Assembly (NCBI GenBank): GCA_030710605.1
Contig: CP092886.1
Location: 48,647,794-48,711,793, forward strand
DNA length: 64,000 bases
DNA from: Cordylochernes scorpioides
Taxonomy: Eukaryota > Arthropoda > Arachnida > Pseudoscorpiones > Chernetidae
Reading direction: 5' to 3'
Below are positions 30,216-41,521 of this stretch, in pieces. Made by a program: the position numbers and the translations under genes. How positions within the stretch are numbered: position 1 is the stretch's first letter; the number at the start of each line of letters is the position of its first letter. The notes beneath the pieces were generated by a model that worked only from the letters and a program-made list of their open reading frames with translations, did not search any database and was not told where the DNA came from.

Positions 30216-31532
30216 TTTGGGTTATAATTCTTTGAATAGATAAAATGTCTTTAGCCAATTGTGGGTCAGTGATATGTGCTAGATCAAGTGGATAGCTCTC
30301 AGTATGGAAAACATCTCCAATTTGTCCAATCCAATCATCTTGAATTGGTTTTATCTGTATGTTGTCACCAACAAATGAAAAATGCACTTCTTTGAGCATT
30401 TCATCTCCTATGATGACCTCAACCTTCATGGAATCTTCTGGCACAATATTGAATATGGTCACAAATAAAACATCATCAATTTTAACTTCAGCTTTGAACT
30501 TTCCTAGCAGCTTAACACGTTTATTACCAATGCCAGATATAAATCTATCATCAGCCTCAAAACTTGGTGATCCTATGACAAGGTACTGGTCAATTCGAAT
30601 TAAATTCAAGTGACTTCCTGTATCTATGAGTGCTTGGAGTTCGTGGTCATCAATTTTTATGTCCTTGAACATCAGTCCTTTCTGTGTCGTTTCAGCCAAA
30701 TAATTTTGTTTTTCATCAAGTGGCTTTGTTTGCACTTGTTTTACCAGGGTGTTGACATTACTTCTAGTTGGATACTGATTTTCTATGTGGCCAAAAGAAT
30801 TACAACTGAAGCACTTTTTCCCCAAATCTTTAAATCTACACTCACGTGAAAGATGACCTCGTTTACCACAGTTGAAGCACTTTGATTCCTTATCATCAAT
30901 TGGCTTTGGGATCACTTTGCTTGTGGTGCTATTAGTCTTAGATTTAGATTTAATGATTTCATAATTTTTAAATTTAATTTTAAAGTCTGAATAGGATGTA
31001 GAGCCATATAATATGGACTTATTAAATTCTTGGTCGGGAATTCCATCAATCACATATTGAATTATTACTGCTTCCTCAAGATTGCCTTGACTTCCAAGTT
31101 CTCTCATATTTAAGAAATATTCATAGTAGCTTTCAAATTGTTGCTTTTTTCTTTTAGTTAAAAGAATATGAATATTCCTACTGTCAATAGGATTGTCAAA
31201 TTCATTGGTGATTGCCTCTTTAAGGTCTGGCCAAGTTGAGAAGGTTGGTTGTGACCTCAACCATAATTTGGCTACTCCAGTCAGCAACTTTTTTGCAACC
31301 ACTGAGGTGTGAAGATCTGTCCAACCAAATAAGATGGCATTATCATCTATTTCTTGCAGCCATTTTAAATTGGAACCGCTGAACCATCAAATTCTGGAAT
31401 GCCTTCAATGGCTTCTTTAAAGAACATAGCATTTCCACCTTGATCTGAATACTTCACTTGTTCTTTCAAAATATCAATTGCTTGTTTCAAATCTTCTTCA
31501 ATTTCATTTAATTCAGCCTTTACTTTCGCCAT
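30208..31532 (-). pseudogene. gypsy gag and protease, one frameshift
   Basis: Structural polyprotein. It starts MAKVKAELNEIEEDLKQAID at 31532. The frame changes near 31370 and continues as the long frame 31302-30208. The gag core contains KKLLTGVAKLWLRSQPTF and YYEYFLNMRELGSQ. Two CCHC knuckles follow (CFNCGKRGHLSREC and CFSCNSFGHIENQY, the latter with its last Cys replaced by Tyr). The aspartic protease active site is ALIDTGSHLNLI. A stop before RT suggests frameshift expression of pol, or decay. The single break makes gag defective as written. Confidence 0.85.
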
Positions 31533-31865
31533 TTTAAAAGCTAAAATGTCTTTTTTGGTGATAAAATAACTTCAATCAAAAGATCGCGATGTAAACAAAT
31601 CGCCGAGGGCTTTAAATTTTATAATGAAAATAATACTTATAATCAATTAAAATAAACGTTTAAAATATACTTCTGTTAATATCCTTACATAAACACTTAC
31701 GTTTTTTTTTTAAATATTATTATTACTTCAACTGAATATCTTTCTTCTTTCTTTTGTTTTAGCGTCGTCGTTCTTTGTCTTGGCGTTGTTCTTTTAGGCT
31801 TAGCGTCGTTTGTTTTTTTTTTATCGTCGTTTGTAAAACAAACAAAATCCAAATAATTGACTCTC

Positions 31866-31883
31866 GATCCGGGACGAGCCTCC
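31866..31883 (-). promoter_or_regulatory. Possible tRNA-Pro primer-binding site
   Basis: The minus strand has TGGAGGCTCGTCCCGGAT between the presumed LTR and the gag leader. It resembles the tRNA-Pro primer-binding site known from retroviruses, with two mismatches. The fit is suggestive rather than exact. Confidence 0.45.
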
Positions 31884-32051
31884 AAAAATTTAGTAGGAAA
31901 CGGAGTAGATATAAATGGATTTATTTTAAAGTTTACAATTTAAAAACAAAGTTGAAAAGAAAGAGAAAGTAAAAAGTCTTATCCTTCTGTAAGCGCGTCT
32001 TCTGCTCTTCTTGATTCCGTGTTGCCAGCTTCTTCTTAATCAAATCCTACA
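31884..32051 (-). repeat. Probable 5' LTR of the gypsy element
   Basis: The minus strand starts TGTAGGATTTGATTAAGAAG directly after ATATATATA, has an AAAATAAATCC polyadenylation-type signal, and ends before the candidate primer-binding site. No second copy is in the window for confirmation, so the edges are inferred. Confidence 0.45.
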
Positions 32052-32130
32052 TATATATAACAAACCTCACATGTTTAAACTAAATAACAAATTCTATAAA
32101 TTTTGAAATTCTCATAATGGTATTATATAT

Positions 32131-32400
32131 CAACATATATAGTCACGACCGTCATGGGCGGCCGGTTCTGTCACGGATGCGCGCGCATCATCATTATGAT
32201 CATTATCATTATCTAATGATAATAATAATAATGATAATAATTATAATAATAATTATTATTATATTATTATTATTACCCATCAACATATATAGTCACGACC
32301 GTCATGGGCCGGTTCTGTCACGGTTGCGCGCGCACAGGGAGGTCACGTGCTCGCCGGCAGCCAACGGGCGCGCGCCGCTGGCATTACGTCATATATTATA
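32131..32400. repeat. GC-rich repeated block around an (ATT/TAA)n tract
   Basis: ATATATAGTCACGACCGTCA...TGTCACGG(A/T)TGCGCGCGCA occurs at 32138-32188 and again at 32286-32332, separated by CAT/TAA-type simple repeats. The second copy continues with CAGGGAGGTCACGTGCTCGC and ATTACGTCATATATTATA. A related block lies at 63322-63404 next to the tRNA-Tyr. It contains a CACGTG and a TTACGTCA site. Function unknown. Confidence 0.6.
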
Positions 32401-32459
32401 AACACAAGGTAATAAGGCCAAATAAAAAAATAGTGTGTGATAAGGCACAATTTGGATTA

Positions 32460-32820
32460 TCTACTTATATAATTGCCTTATTCTCTCTGTGTGAAGTTCA
32501 CTGTGTGAAGTTCACGGATAGATTTTGGTCAGAATGGATAAAATAAAAAAGTGTCAAGGGATGGGAATCGAACCCACGACCTTCCGCTTACCGGGCAGAT
32601 GCCATGACCACTAGGCTACCCTGGACATATTTTTCCGTTCACATTTTTATTTTTATATTTTCAAGACACACACAGTTTGGGGCGGGACGTTTCACAAAAG
32701 AGACATCCACGGCGCCAATTTATAATTGTAACGAATAGTATTTTAATTAAAACATTTTAAAAATATATACGCACTCGGGTAGAACCCGGGCACAAGGCGT
32801 TGCCCGGGCCATTCTTCTAG
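32460..32820 (+). mobile_element. Helitron carrying an antisense Thr-like tRNA
   Basis: Same 5' start (A|TCTACTTATATAATTGCCTT) and 3' block (TTTATAATTGTAACGAATAG, hairpin with TTGCCCGGGC, CATTCTT, CTAG|T) as the tRNA-Gly Helitrons. The tRNA in the middle is of different identity and lies on the opposite strand. Both termini are canonical. No protein is encoded. Confidence 0.75.
32552..32626 (-). tRNA. tRNA-like gene, anticodon GGT (Thr-like), in Helitron
   Basis: Minus strand: acceptor GTCCAGG with CCTTGAC (one mismatch), A-box TAGCCTAGTGG, anticodon stem TCTGC/GCGGA with loop CCGGTAA, B-box GGTTCGATTCC, and a T6 terminator downstream. The anticodon would be GGT (Thr), but base 33 is C, not the invariant T, so decoding ability is doubtful. 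A sister copy is at 55167-55241. Confidence 0.65.
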
Positions 32821-32829
32821 TATATTTAT

Positions 32830-33419
32830 ATATATATTTGTATAAGCAGATCTGACGTTTGATCTTTTTATGTAATAGCAAACTATATTAGTGTGAAACT
32901 AATTCAGTTTTATTATATTGACTAATTTTTCCGTTCATTTAATATTATTATTATTTTAAGGTATTTACACCTGCGTTAATGGCAAACACTAGGGTTTATC
33001 TATAAGACATAATTTCATTATATTTTCGTAAATATTGAAATCTAGAATAAATTTTAAGACGATTAATGTAAACGAGAGATTTCGGAAATATGTTCCCAAA
33101 TATATTTCACACACAATGTGCATATTTATAAAAAATATTCCCGTCTTTTTAATATTGTAATAAAGGGTTATGTGATATAATTAACTATATGAAAACATCT
33201 CAAATTGGGAATATTTCGGTTTTATATATAATGTTATTAATTTTTCATGTGTTAAATCTACAATACCTTTTTTTTTTATATAGTGAAAAAAATAAAACAA
33301 AATTCAATCCAGTCACATAGTTAGAAAGCGTCACCTTTTGTTTTTGTTGACAAACTTACCGGCTATTTGACATTTTGCTTCCAAAAACCAGTGTTCTCTC
33401 AGTATCTCTCTAGTGAATA
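32830..33419. other. AT-rich region upstream of the MRG15-like gene
   Basis: AT-rich, no long ORF. The last ~80 bp before the first ATG are less AT-rich and may be 5' UTR of the following gene. No clear promoter. Confidence 0.4.
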
Positions 33420-34765
33420 ATGTTGAGTGTAAAAATTAACCTATTAAAATATAAGAAAAAGCAAATAAGAAAACCAAATATGACAAAAAGACGCACAAAG
33501 GAAACGCCAATCCAAGTAAGCGATGCTTCAAGATTCAAGTATCAAGACAAAGAAAAGGTACTTTGTTTTTATGAAAATTCACTCTATGACGTTATTGTGA
33601 AAAAAAAGAACAATTGAAGACGATGAGCCAATTTATTTTGTACACTATTACGGCTGGAGGTAAAAATTGGGACCAGTGGGTGGAAGAAGGTCATATTTTC
33701 AAGTATAATGATAACAATTTAAGACTTCAAAAGGAACTTGAAGATATAAAAAAAAAAGAAAATGCTCACCCCAAGTCCAAAACTTACAAAAAACGTAAAT
33801 CGAAAAATAAAAGTTCTCCTGTTCCTGCACAAATAGAAGAGGCACTTTCAGAAAATTTGGATGTGCCAACATCAAGTTGTGCTTCTGCTTGTACTTCAGC
33901 ACATTCATCATCTACTCCAGTGCGCTCATCAACAAGTGCTTCAGCAACACATTCAGGGGATGGAAATCAAGCTGCTATTCCTAAAATTTCTCCAAATGAT
34001 GCTTCCACTCAAAAAACACTTTGTGCTTCATCACTCCTAGCAACCCCTGCTTCATCAGCTCCAACCCCACCACGTACTCCAGCAAATGCAACTCGCACTT
34101 CAGAAAACATGGATTTTTTGACCCCAGAATCAACAAGTGCTGCAAGCTGTGCCCCCGCTGAAAAAAAGAAGAGACAATCCCAACAACTAAAAAAAAAAAG
34201 TAAGTATGTACCCACTGAAGAACCCCCTTTTTTAACCAACAAAAATATCAGGATTAATTTCACTGAACAAATGAAAAAATGGCTATTTGATGATTCTACA
34301 ACAATAACTAAGTTAAAGAGACTTTATAAATTACCAGCCAAAGTTAGTGTTGATAAGCTCTTAAAGAGGTTTATAAAGTATAAAAAGGAAAGAGATAATA
34401 TTGATAAGGAAGCAGAAAAAAGACTTGTTAATTATATGAACATTATTAATGTGTATTTTAATGGGCTACTAGAAAAAATGCTGCTATACAATTCTGAAAG
34501 ATCACAATATAAAATGTATATTCAGTCCCAAGCTAAGCCTGCATCACAAATATATGGTGGAATTTATCTTCTGAGGCTTTTTGCATGTATGAATGCATTG
34601 TTGACCAAAAGGGTCAAATTTTTCGAATTGATAAATGAAATAATACTTTTAGTTCCTCAAATTGAAGAACTTCTTGGATATTTAGCTTCCAAGCCTAAAA
34701 CTATGTTTAGTTTGGCTAACTATGAAGTTGCTAGCCTTGAAGATCAATGGATGACATTTTTGTAA
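33420..34765 (+). pseudogene. MRG15/MORF4L-like chromodomain-MRG protein, intronless, two frame breaks
   Basis: MRG15 is the chromatin reader of the NuA4/TIP60 acetyltransferase and SIN3/HDAC complexes. Its chromodomain binds methylated H3K36. The frame from 33420 (or Met 33480) gives KYQDKEKVLCFYENSLYDVI, the chromodomain start. An extra A in the A8 run near 33605 and an extra T near 33657 break the frame; between and after them YGW and KNWDQWVEEGHIF still read as chromodomain. From there the frame is open to 34765: a Lys-rich linker, a long Ser/Thr/Ala-rich linker, and the MRG domain (FTEQMKKWLFDDSTTITKLK, LYKLPAKVSVDKLLKRF, YFNGLLEKMLLY, SQIYGGIYLLRLFACM, MFSLANYEVASLEDQW). No introns are seen over 1.35 kb, so it may be a retrocopy. 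Only two single-base insertions separate it from an intact gene. MSL3 is less likely because the MRG domain lacks its long insertion. Confidence 0.85.
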
Positions 34766-36460
34766 ATCGCTACAAAAAATTTAATTATTCTTGGATGGTA
34801 ATTTTACTTATTCTCACTTTAGTCATTATTTTTTAAATATAATTATGTATACAAATATTCTTAGTTGGTTTGCCAAATACACGCTTGTAAATTACAACTT
34901 TCTTGTGTGTAAATTTTCAATTGAACCTTATACATTTTTTATTCATAGAATATTTTTAGAAGTAGAAAGTACCTAACATTGCACATAATATTACAAATTT
35001 GCCTATTAGTGCAGATATACATTTTATTTTACTAAGAATATTTCATATTTTAAGAAAAATAATGCTATGAAATCGTACATTTGAAAATTTATACACATAT
35101 CAAATAATTATCTATGTTTTTCCACCTTAAGAATTATAATTTATAATTTGATAAAGAAATGGATTTATGCAGTATAGCCTTTTTAATTCAACAGGAAACA
35201 CCCATGACCCTTTGGATGTTGAACTAATGGTTTTGATTGTATTTTATGTGTACAAATTTGGGAAACCTTGCACCAATGTAAAGACTAATATTTTACACTA
35301 TATAAAATTAATTTCTAGAAAGATAAGAGTATTTTTATATTTCAAAATTGTTTATAAATACAAAATAAGTTTTTTTTCTCATATGACATTGTATATAATC
35401 ATATTCCATTTCTCATATATGTTCATTGTTTCTTTATATAGCACAATGGTTTTTTTTTTTCAAATTGTATCTCTATATTTTTTATAAGGATTGAAAGACA
35501 AACATTCAACTATTTCACTTCTCTTCAAAATTAAATAAACCTTAAATATATTGTAAAACTTGTGAGGTCAGTAAAATAAACTCAATTTTAATGAAGAATG
35601 TGATTGTTTAATATATTTTACTACAGTTTACATATATTTATACGTAAAGAGAATTAAGAGTATATTTTAAAATATACAAATTAATAAATAATACAGGCAG
35701 GAAGATACATAGCTATTTTTATGATTAATTGCAATTTTTTAATTGTTCCGCATGTTTTTCTATTTTTCACATATTTCTCTTTTTTTTTGTTTGAACATAT
35801 TGTTTAGTTAATATGTGGGCAAGTGGAAAGGATACTATTAATGATAAACTGCTTTGTGAATGTTAAGAGTTCACTCTTATCCCAAAATATTTCAAATAAT
35901 AAATATAATAAAAAGTGAAAATAATGATACTTTCAAAAATTAAAAATGGTATATATCATGTAATTTATTATTGCCACTTGGCTACCACCACATATTGAGG
36001 TTTAAATCATGATACATGAATTAATCCTCGAAAATCTCAGGCCTCTTTTAATGATTTTTCAATGAGCAAGTAAGCCAGTCAAAATGATTGTTATTTTTTT
36101 TAGCATCCTGTTGTTAACCAAGTTTTACTAAATCAAATTTTTTTAAATTGAACCTTCTTGAAATTGAATTTCTTGAACTCGCAGCTCTGCTTATGGCAAT
36201 GGAGGATCAGCATGAAGATGTGTAGGAATATGGAGGAGAGTACACAGAGGAATACAACCTTACAAATTTTCAGATTTCCAAAAAATAACGTTTAATTAGT
36301 CATTTTATCTAACATTTCAAAAATCAACAGTTCTTTGGCTTATAAGTAAGAAAATGCTTATTTTTTTGCCTAATGTTTTTCTCATCACTATATACACAAC
36401 ACCAAACCTCATTTTATGACTGGTATCAACAGCTTTAAAATCTTGAGAAACTTTTCGTAC
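34766..36460. other. AT-rich region without recognised gene
   Basis: Probable 3' UTR of the MRG15-like gene, then AT-rich sequence. An AATAAA occurs near 35532 (TTAAATAAACC). The frame at 35167-35487 is hydrophobic, AT-driven and without a recognisable motif. Confidence 0.45.
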
Positions 36461-36463
36461 TTA

Positions 36464-37765
36464 CAGGGTGTACCAGGTAAATTGGGACTAACTTTGACAG
36501 TCCATAAAACAAAAACTACTTGAGATTAAAAACTTGTTTTTTTTTCATTACGTAGCCATATTCATGTAAATGCAACAGTACATGTGTGCGCAGTGTAGTG
36601 ATGAAGAGTAACCGAGAATTTGAAAATCGAGCTGCCATCATCGTTGCTCTGCGCGCCGGAAGGAGCCCCAAAGAGATAGTGGATTTTCTTAAGTTGCCCA
36701 AAACCACTATTTATCGTGTCAAGAAGCAGTTTGATGAGGCCGACAGTAACAAAGAGGGGATAGCTACAAGGAAAAAGCACTCGCGTCGATCGGACAGGGT
36801 AAGAGGCGAAGAATTTGTCAAAAATGTCAAGGAGAAGATTGATGGAAACCCTGGGAAGAGCATGAGGGCCATAGCCAAGGAAATGGACGTTGGCTCTATG
36901 ACAATTGTCAGAACTATCCATGAGGACCTTGGTCTCAAGTCTTATGCCCTTCGGAAAGGTCAGTTGCTGACTGAGAATATGAAGAATAACAGAAAAGGAA
37001 AGGCTGCTGCCCTCCTCAACAACCTGAAACACGACTCTTTTGGCATGCTAAGGTTCTTCTCTGACGAAAAGAACTTTGACGTGGACCAAAAGGTAAATCC
37101 CAGGAATGATCGCTGGATCTGTAAAGACCCCTCAGAGATACCTGTCGTGATGCACACGAAATTTCCTGCCTCCGTAATGGTCCTTGGCGTTATCAGCAGT
37201 GAAGGTGATGCCATGCCTCCCCATTTCTTTGAGAAGGGCCTTAGGATGAACGCTGACACCTACATCAATGTTCTGGAGACCGTTGTGAAGCCTTGGATGG
37301 ACATGGTGGCCGCAGGAAGCAAGTATGTCTTCCAACAGGACTCAGCTCCAGCCCATAAGGCAAAAAAGACACAATCGTGGCTGACACTTAACGTCCCTAG
37401 TCACTGGGGTCCTGATATTTGGCCCCCTAATTCTCCAGATTGCAATCCCCTCGACTACTATGTATGGGGCGTTGTTGAGAGAGATGTCAACAAAGCTCCT
37501 CATACCACCATCCAGTCTGTCAAGAAAGCAGTTCACACGGTGATGACCCAAATGGACAAGGTCATCGTCGCCAAGGCCTGTGCTTCATTCCGCACTCGCC
37601 TCGAGACTGTTGTAGCTAATAATGGAAACTACATTGAATAAATAAAAACTATATCCTTTTATCTACTACTGTGTCAAATTTCATTCGGATATTTTAATTT
37701 TTACTTGCAAAATATTTCAGTTAAAATATCATTGTTGAAATTCCCAATTTACCTGGTACACCCTG
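36464..37765 (+). mobile_element. mariner transposon (DD37D), complete
   Basis: 1302 bp with 24-bp perfect inverted repeats (CAGGGTGTACCAGGTAAATT...), TA on both sides (36462-36463 and 37766-37767), and an uninterrupted transposase gene. Ends, target duplication and gene are all intact, so it is the best candidate in the window for a recently active DNA transposon. Confidence 0.95.
36586..37641 (+). CDS. mariner-family transposase, intact
   Basis: A 351-residue cut-and-paste transposase, the usual mariner length. N-terminal paired HTH: first motif around residues 20-50 (ALRAGRSPKEIVDFLKLPKT), second around 85-115 (SMRAIAKEMDVGSMTIVRTI). Catalytic Asp residues are in FFSDEKNFDV, FQQDSAPAHKA and SPDCNPLDYYVWG. 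37 residues separate the second and third Asp (LD), so this is a DD37D (maT-like) mariner rather than the DD34D type. Translation may begin at Met 36586 or at 36601 (MKSNREFENRAA), which is nearer the usual N-terminus. No stop or frameshift, in contrast to nearly all other elements here. The stop TAA is followed by ATAAAAACT and the 3' inverted repeat. Confidence 0.95.
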   Translation: MRSVVMKSNREFENRAAIIVALRAGRSPKEIVDFLKLPKTTIYRVKKQFDEADSNKEGIATRKKHSRRSDRVRGEEFVKNVKEKIDGNPGKSMRAIAKEMDVGSMTIVRTIHEDLGLKSYALRKGQLLTENMKNNRKGKAAALLNNLKHDSFGMLRFFSDEKNFDVDQKVNPRNDRWICKDPSEIPVVMHTKFPASVMVLGVISSEGDAMPPHFFEKGLRMNADTYINVLETVVKPWMDMVAAGSKYVFQQDSAPAHKAKKTQSWLTLNVPSHWGPDIWPPNSPDCNPLDYYVWGVVERDVNKAPHTTIQSVKKAVHTVMTQMDKVIVAKACASFRTRLETVVANNGNYIE

Positions 37766-37779
37766 TATATATATATATA

Positions 37780-38480
37780 TGTCATTTTCACATTTCCATG
37801 CATGATTAGAGGCTTTGTATCTTTTTCGATGAAATATCTATGACAGAGACACCCATGAAACCACTTCTAGGAGAGACTGTTATGCCATAATTTTTAGTGG
37901 CTCTCATAAGGGACTACTTTAATGGGGGTTTTTAATATCATTATGTGAAGATATTTTACTTTGGTTTAGAGGAACATTTAACACTTTCAAATAAAAACTT
38001 ATCATTAAATATAGATAAATTTTTGTTAGTTACTAATTTAAATGATTTATTTTACCATTATTTGGCTTTATAACTACTGTATTGAAAAGATAGTAGCCAA
38101 CAATCCTGTCGACTGCACCAGACTTCCCCTCCAAACCCTCTTATCGCTCCTGTGATGGGATTCCTGGTGGCCTATGATGTGTTTGATGTTGTTAGGGATG
38201 TGGGCACTCTGAGTTTCTTGTTCTGAATCATAAAATGATATATTTAATAGAACTGTTATCTTTACATCAATAACAACATGGGGTCAGTCTGCAGTTGATG
38301 TTTACCTGCTTATTGGTGTTTCACCAGAATCGAATCTTCAGGTTTAATATCTGCAGCTCTTCATTGATTTCCATTATAATAGTATTTAGTGTGCAGATGG
38401 TATTTAAGGCGCTGTTCATTTTTCTTGGTTTCAGTTTAAAGGAGTTGTAAACATAATTCCTCGTTCGCATGAACTTTTAG
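37780..38480. other. Region without recognised gene
   Basis: Moderately AT-rich with scattered stops in all frames. The 38.1-38.25 kb part is less AT-rich and may be retroelement debris linked to the integrase relic that follows. Nothing assignable. Confidence 0.35.
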
Positions 38481-39080
38481 TGCCGTACCCTTCCATTTAT
38501 ACCATTAAGAGCATCCTAGATATGTATTATAATGACGATTATGATATTTGACTGCTGCTTCCAAGTAGCATTTCCATTTAGGAAACTGGATAACAATCTA
38601 TGAAGGTCTTGATTTCCTGAAACACTTGCTTGGCGTGACCATTTCCTGTAGGGTGATAAGGACTAGTATGAAGAAACCTGATTCCTTCATCTTGTGTCCA
38701 GTTTTAAATTTCCTCTTGAGCAAAAAAGGTACCTCGGTCAGAATTATTTTTTTAACATTTCTATGAAGGGCATGGTTTAAAAATATTCCTTCAGAGCCTT
38801 GTCAGACGATTTCATGTATTTAGAGTGGACAATCTGAGTAGCTTATCAATCACTACTAAAAAGGATTTGGTTGAGGCACTGGTTTTTTTTTTCTAAGTTC
38901 AGTGAAAGCGACATGAATAGAGTATTAAATGGAACATGAGTTTGAAAAGGTAAAATCATCTGATCTGGTGCAGATCTATATTTTGCTTTCACATTTTGAC
39001 AGGGAGGACACGATTCAACATACCTTCAAATATCCTCTTTCATATTTTGCCACCAAAATCAGTTTTAAATTACATAGTAA
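38480..39080 (-). pseudogene. Ty3/gypsy integrase relic
   Basis: The minus strand keeps traces of an integrase in several frames. First comes the HHCC zinc segment (FWWQNMKEDI, CPPCQNVKAKYRSAP). Stops follow, then SDRGTFFAQEE and TSPYHPTGNGHAKQVFQEIK, the core region normally written PYHPTGNGxxE. Frequent stops show long decay. The RT of this element was not found. Confidence 0.65.
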
Positions 39081-39289
39081 GTTTTCCAAAATCCTGAGTA
39101 TCCAATAGATTCAGGATCATCATTATATTAATTTAGAATGTTGAGAACCTGTTCAGGGGTCTGGTCTGGCCTCAGCTGTCTTGGCTAATAGTACCCTGTA
39201 AGGGCTCCTGATACAGGAGCAGTGTTTATACTCCATGTTAGGAGCGGCTGCACATAGTGTTTGTTCCTCATGTCAAAAAGAAATAGTGG

Positions 39290-41000
39290 ATTGAAATTTG
39301 CTCTTCAATTGACCCAAAAACCAGTGACACAAAACTATGGGGACTGCTACATGCTTTCAATCAGGACACTCCATCTCCCAGAAGCCCAAATACTTTCAAG
39401 GATAATTAATACAAAAGCTCCTGGTCCAACATCATTGGACCCATGTAAAAATTCTAAGCTACCATGCCAAACTAGAACTTTTAAACATTTTCAATTTGAG
39501 TTAGCTCATCTACCCTTTCTAAAGAATGGAAATATGCCACAATTATCCCTATCCACAAACCAGGCAAGCAGGAGAATCACTCAACCAACTGCATACCTAT
39601 CTCTCTGACCTCTATTCCCTGCAAAATTATGAAATACATGATTCTCAGAAGACTAACTTAACCTCAACAACCTATTAGATCCTCATCAAAGAGCTTTTAA
39701 AAAATAGCAAAACACAAAGGATTCAATCTTTCACTTTGTCCAACAAATCCATGACAGCTTTCATCATAAAACAAAACACAATCAACTATAGCAACCTTCA
39801 TCAACATTTCCCAAGTCTTCAACAGAGTCTGAAAAAAAAAACAATTCTCAAATTTGATAAACTTGGGATAAAAGGAAACATGCTGAGTTGGATCAACAAT
39901 TTTCTATCCAAACACACCATACAGGTTAATTTAAACAATGACAAATCAAAGACTACTCATATTTGCCATGGTCTACCCCTAGGGTCAATCCTAAGCCCTA
40001 TTCTCTTCAACATATACCTGAATGATATACACACCTTCCACAAACCATCAGCTAAAATTGCTCTTTACACAGATGACATCTGGGTCTCCAAAAACAACCT
40101 CTCCGATGCAGTACACTCTCTGAACAAGGCTATGAAAAAATCTGCAAAAGGTAACCCAGGAACAGAATTATCTATTAACATTAGCAAATCTGAAATTGGC
40201 CTATTCACCATTAGCAACCACCTTCACCACTAGACCCCAAATATTTCATTGAACAACTCAAGGATCAAATATTCAGATTCCCCAAGATATCTTGGTGTCA
40301 CACTTGAACCTGCTGTCACCTTTAAAAAAATACATATTGACACCATGATACACAAGCTAAAAATAGACCCATAATCCTAAAAAAAATGTCAGGCTTAAAC
40401 TGGGGTGCAAATGCCAATATCTTACACACAACATACCTTGCACTCGTAAGACCCATTTTGGAATATTCCGCCCCAGCTTGGAGCAATGCAAGTAAAAGCA
40501 ATCTATCCAGAATAGGCCGAATCTAATCAAGCGCATCTAAACTTCGAGGATCCTGATCAAATAACTTGCTGAACTTGAATTCAACCTTCTTCCCCTGCAC
40601 CTAAGGATAAAAATGTTTCTCAAAATTCAGTTTATAAAAAATATTAATTTTCCAAAAGAACACCTTACAGGAAATTTTATTTGAAATTAGGACCCAAATC
40701 AAAGACTGAAATGCCCGCACTCCTCTCAACATGGCTCACAACCCTAAATCTTTTAAACATCCCAATTAATCCCAATACAGAACTTTCTGCCTCCCACACA
40801 GCACTCGTAACAAACTCACCTGTATCCGTCATCTCACAGCCAATCCCTACAAACATGAAAGTCAGCCAGAATTACTTAAAGCTCTTGGCCGCCAAATCAT
40901 TGAGTAAAATAGCTAACTCTTAGACATCACTATTTTCACTGATGATAACCAACTTGAACTGGACTGTTCAATAGTGGAATTGCTATATACAAATATAAGA
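39290..41000 (+). pseudogene. LINE reverse transcriptase relic (Jockey/CR1-like)
   Basis: Plus strand, many frame changes. Recognisable pieces are PTSLDP near 39.43 kb, an RT palm segment at 39.84-40.2 kb (LGIKGNMLSWINNFLSKHTI, GLPLGSILSPILFNIYLNDI, LYTDDIWVSKN with TDD at the catalytic box) and a thumb/connection segment at 40.38-40.5 kb (YLALVRPILEYSAPAWSNAS). These order correctly as a LINE RT. No endonuclease or ORF1 is recognisable. A dead copy. Confidence 0.75.
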
Positions 41001-41521
41001 TCCTGGAAAAAATCTCTTCCCACCCTAGACACTTTTCAGTTTTCAAATAAAAACTCTGCAATAGATACTGCTCTACTGGTTTTATTGGTTACAATGAATT
41101 ATTGGCTAAATTACAATTGAGTAAACCATAACTTTCTCTTCTATGCATAGTGGTTGCCATTGGAGACAATCAATATTGCTTTAATATTTGAAAAACAGCT
41201 TAATTGCACCAATCACTCTTTCAACTTCATTAGAAAATATAGAAAATTCTATGGAATTCCCATTAGATTTTTTATTGTGTAGCTGTGAGATTAGCATTTG
41301 TAGGTAGCTGCAATATAAGTAGGTGTAAATATAATGCAAAGTTAAAATAGGTAAGTTTGAACATGGCTGCCATTTTATTGGTCAAGGTAACAAGTGTTTC
41401 TCTAACTGCCTTTGGAATGTTGGCACCATTTCTGTTGAAATAGTTATTGTCCAAGGAACAATACCACACTTTTATTATCTTATCTTTCATTATATATATA
41501 TATATATATAAAAATATAATA

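Larger units (their letters stand above)
29639..32051 (-). mobile_element. Ty3/gypsy retrotransposon, 5' half
   Basis: Minus strand: short LTR (about 31884-32051), primer-binding site, leader, gag, protease and the first part of RT, cut off by the piggyBac insertion at 29638. The rest of pol and the 3' LTR are not found on the other side, so the element is truncated as well as interrupted. Confidence 0.8.

Noticed and set aside
35167-35487. Hydrophobic 106-codon frame as membrane protein
   Set aside because: F/I/Y-rich because of poly-T and TAT repeats. No signal for a real gene.
41272-41490. 72-codon frame on the minus strand
   Set aside because: Short, without motif, between a LINE relic and a (TA)n tract.
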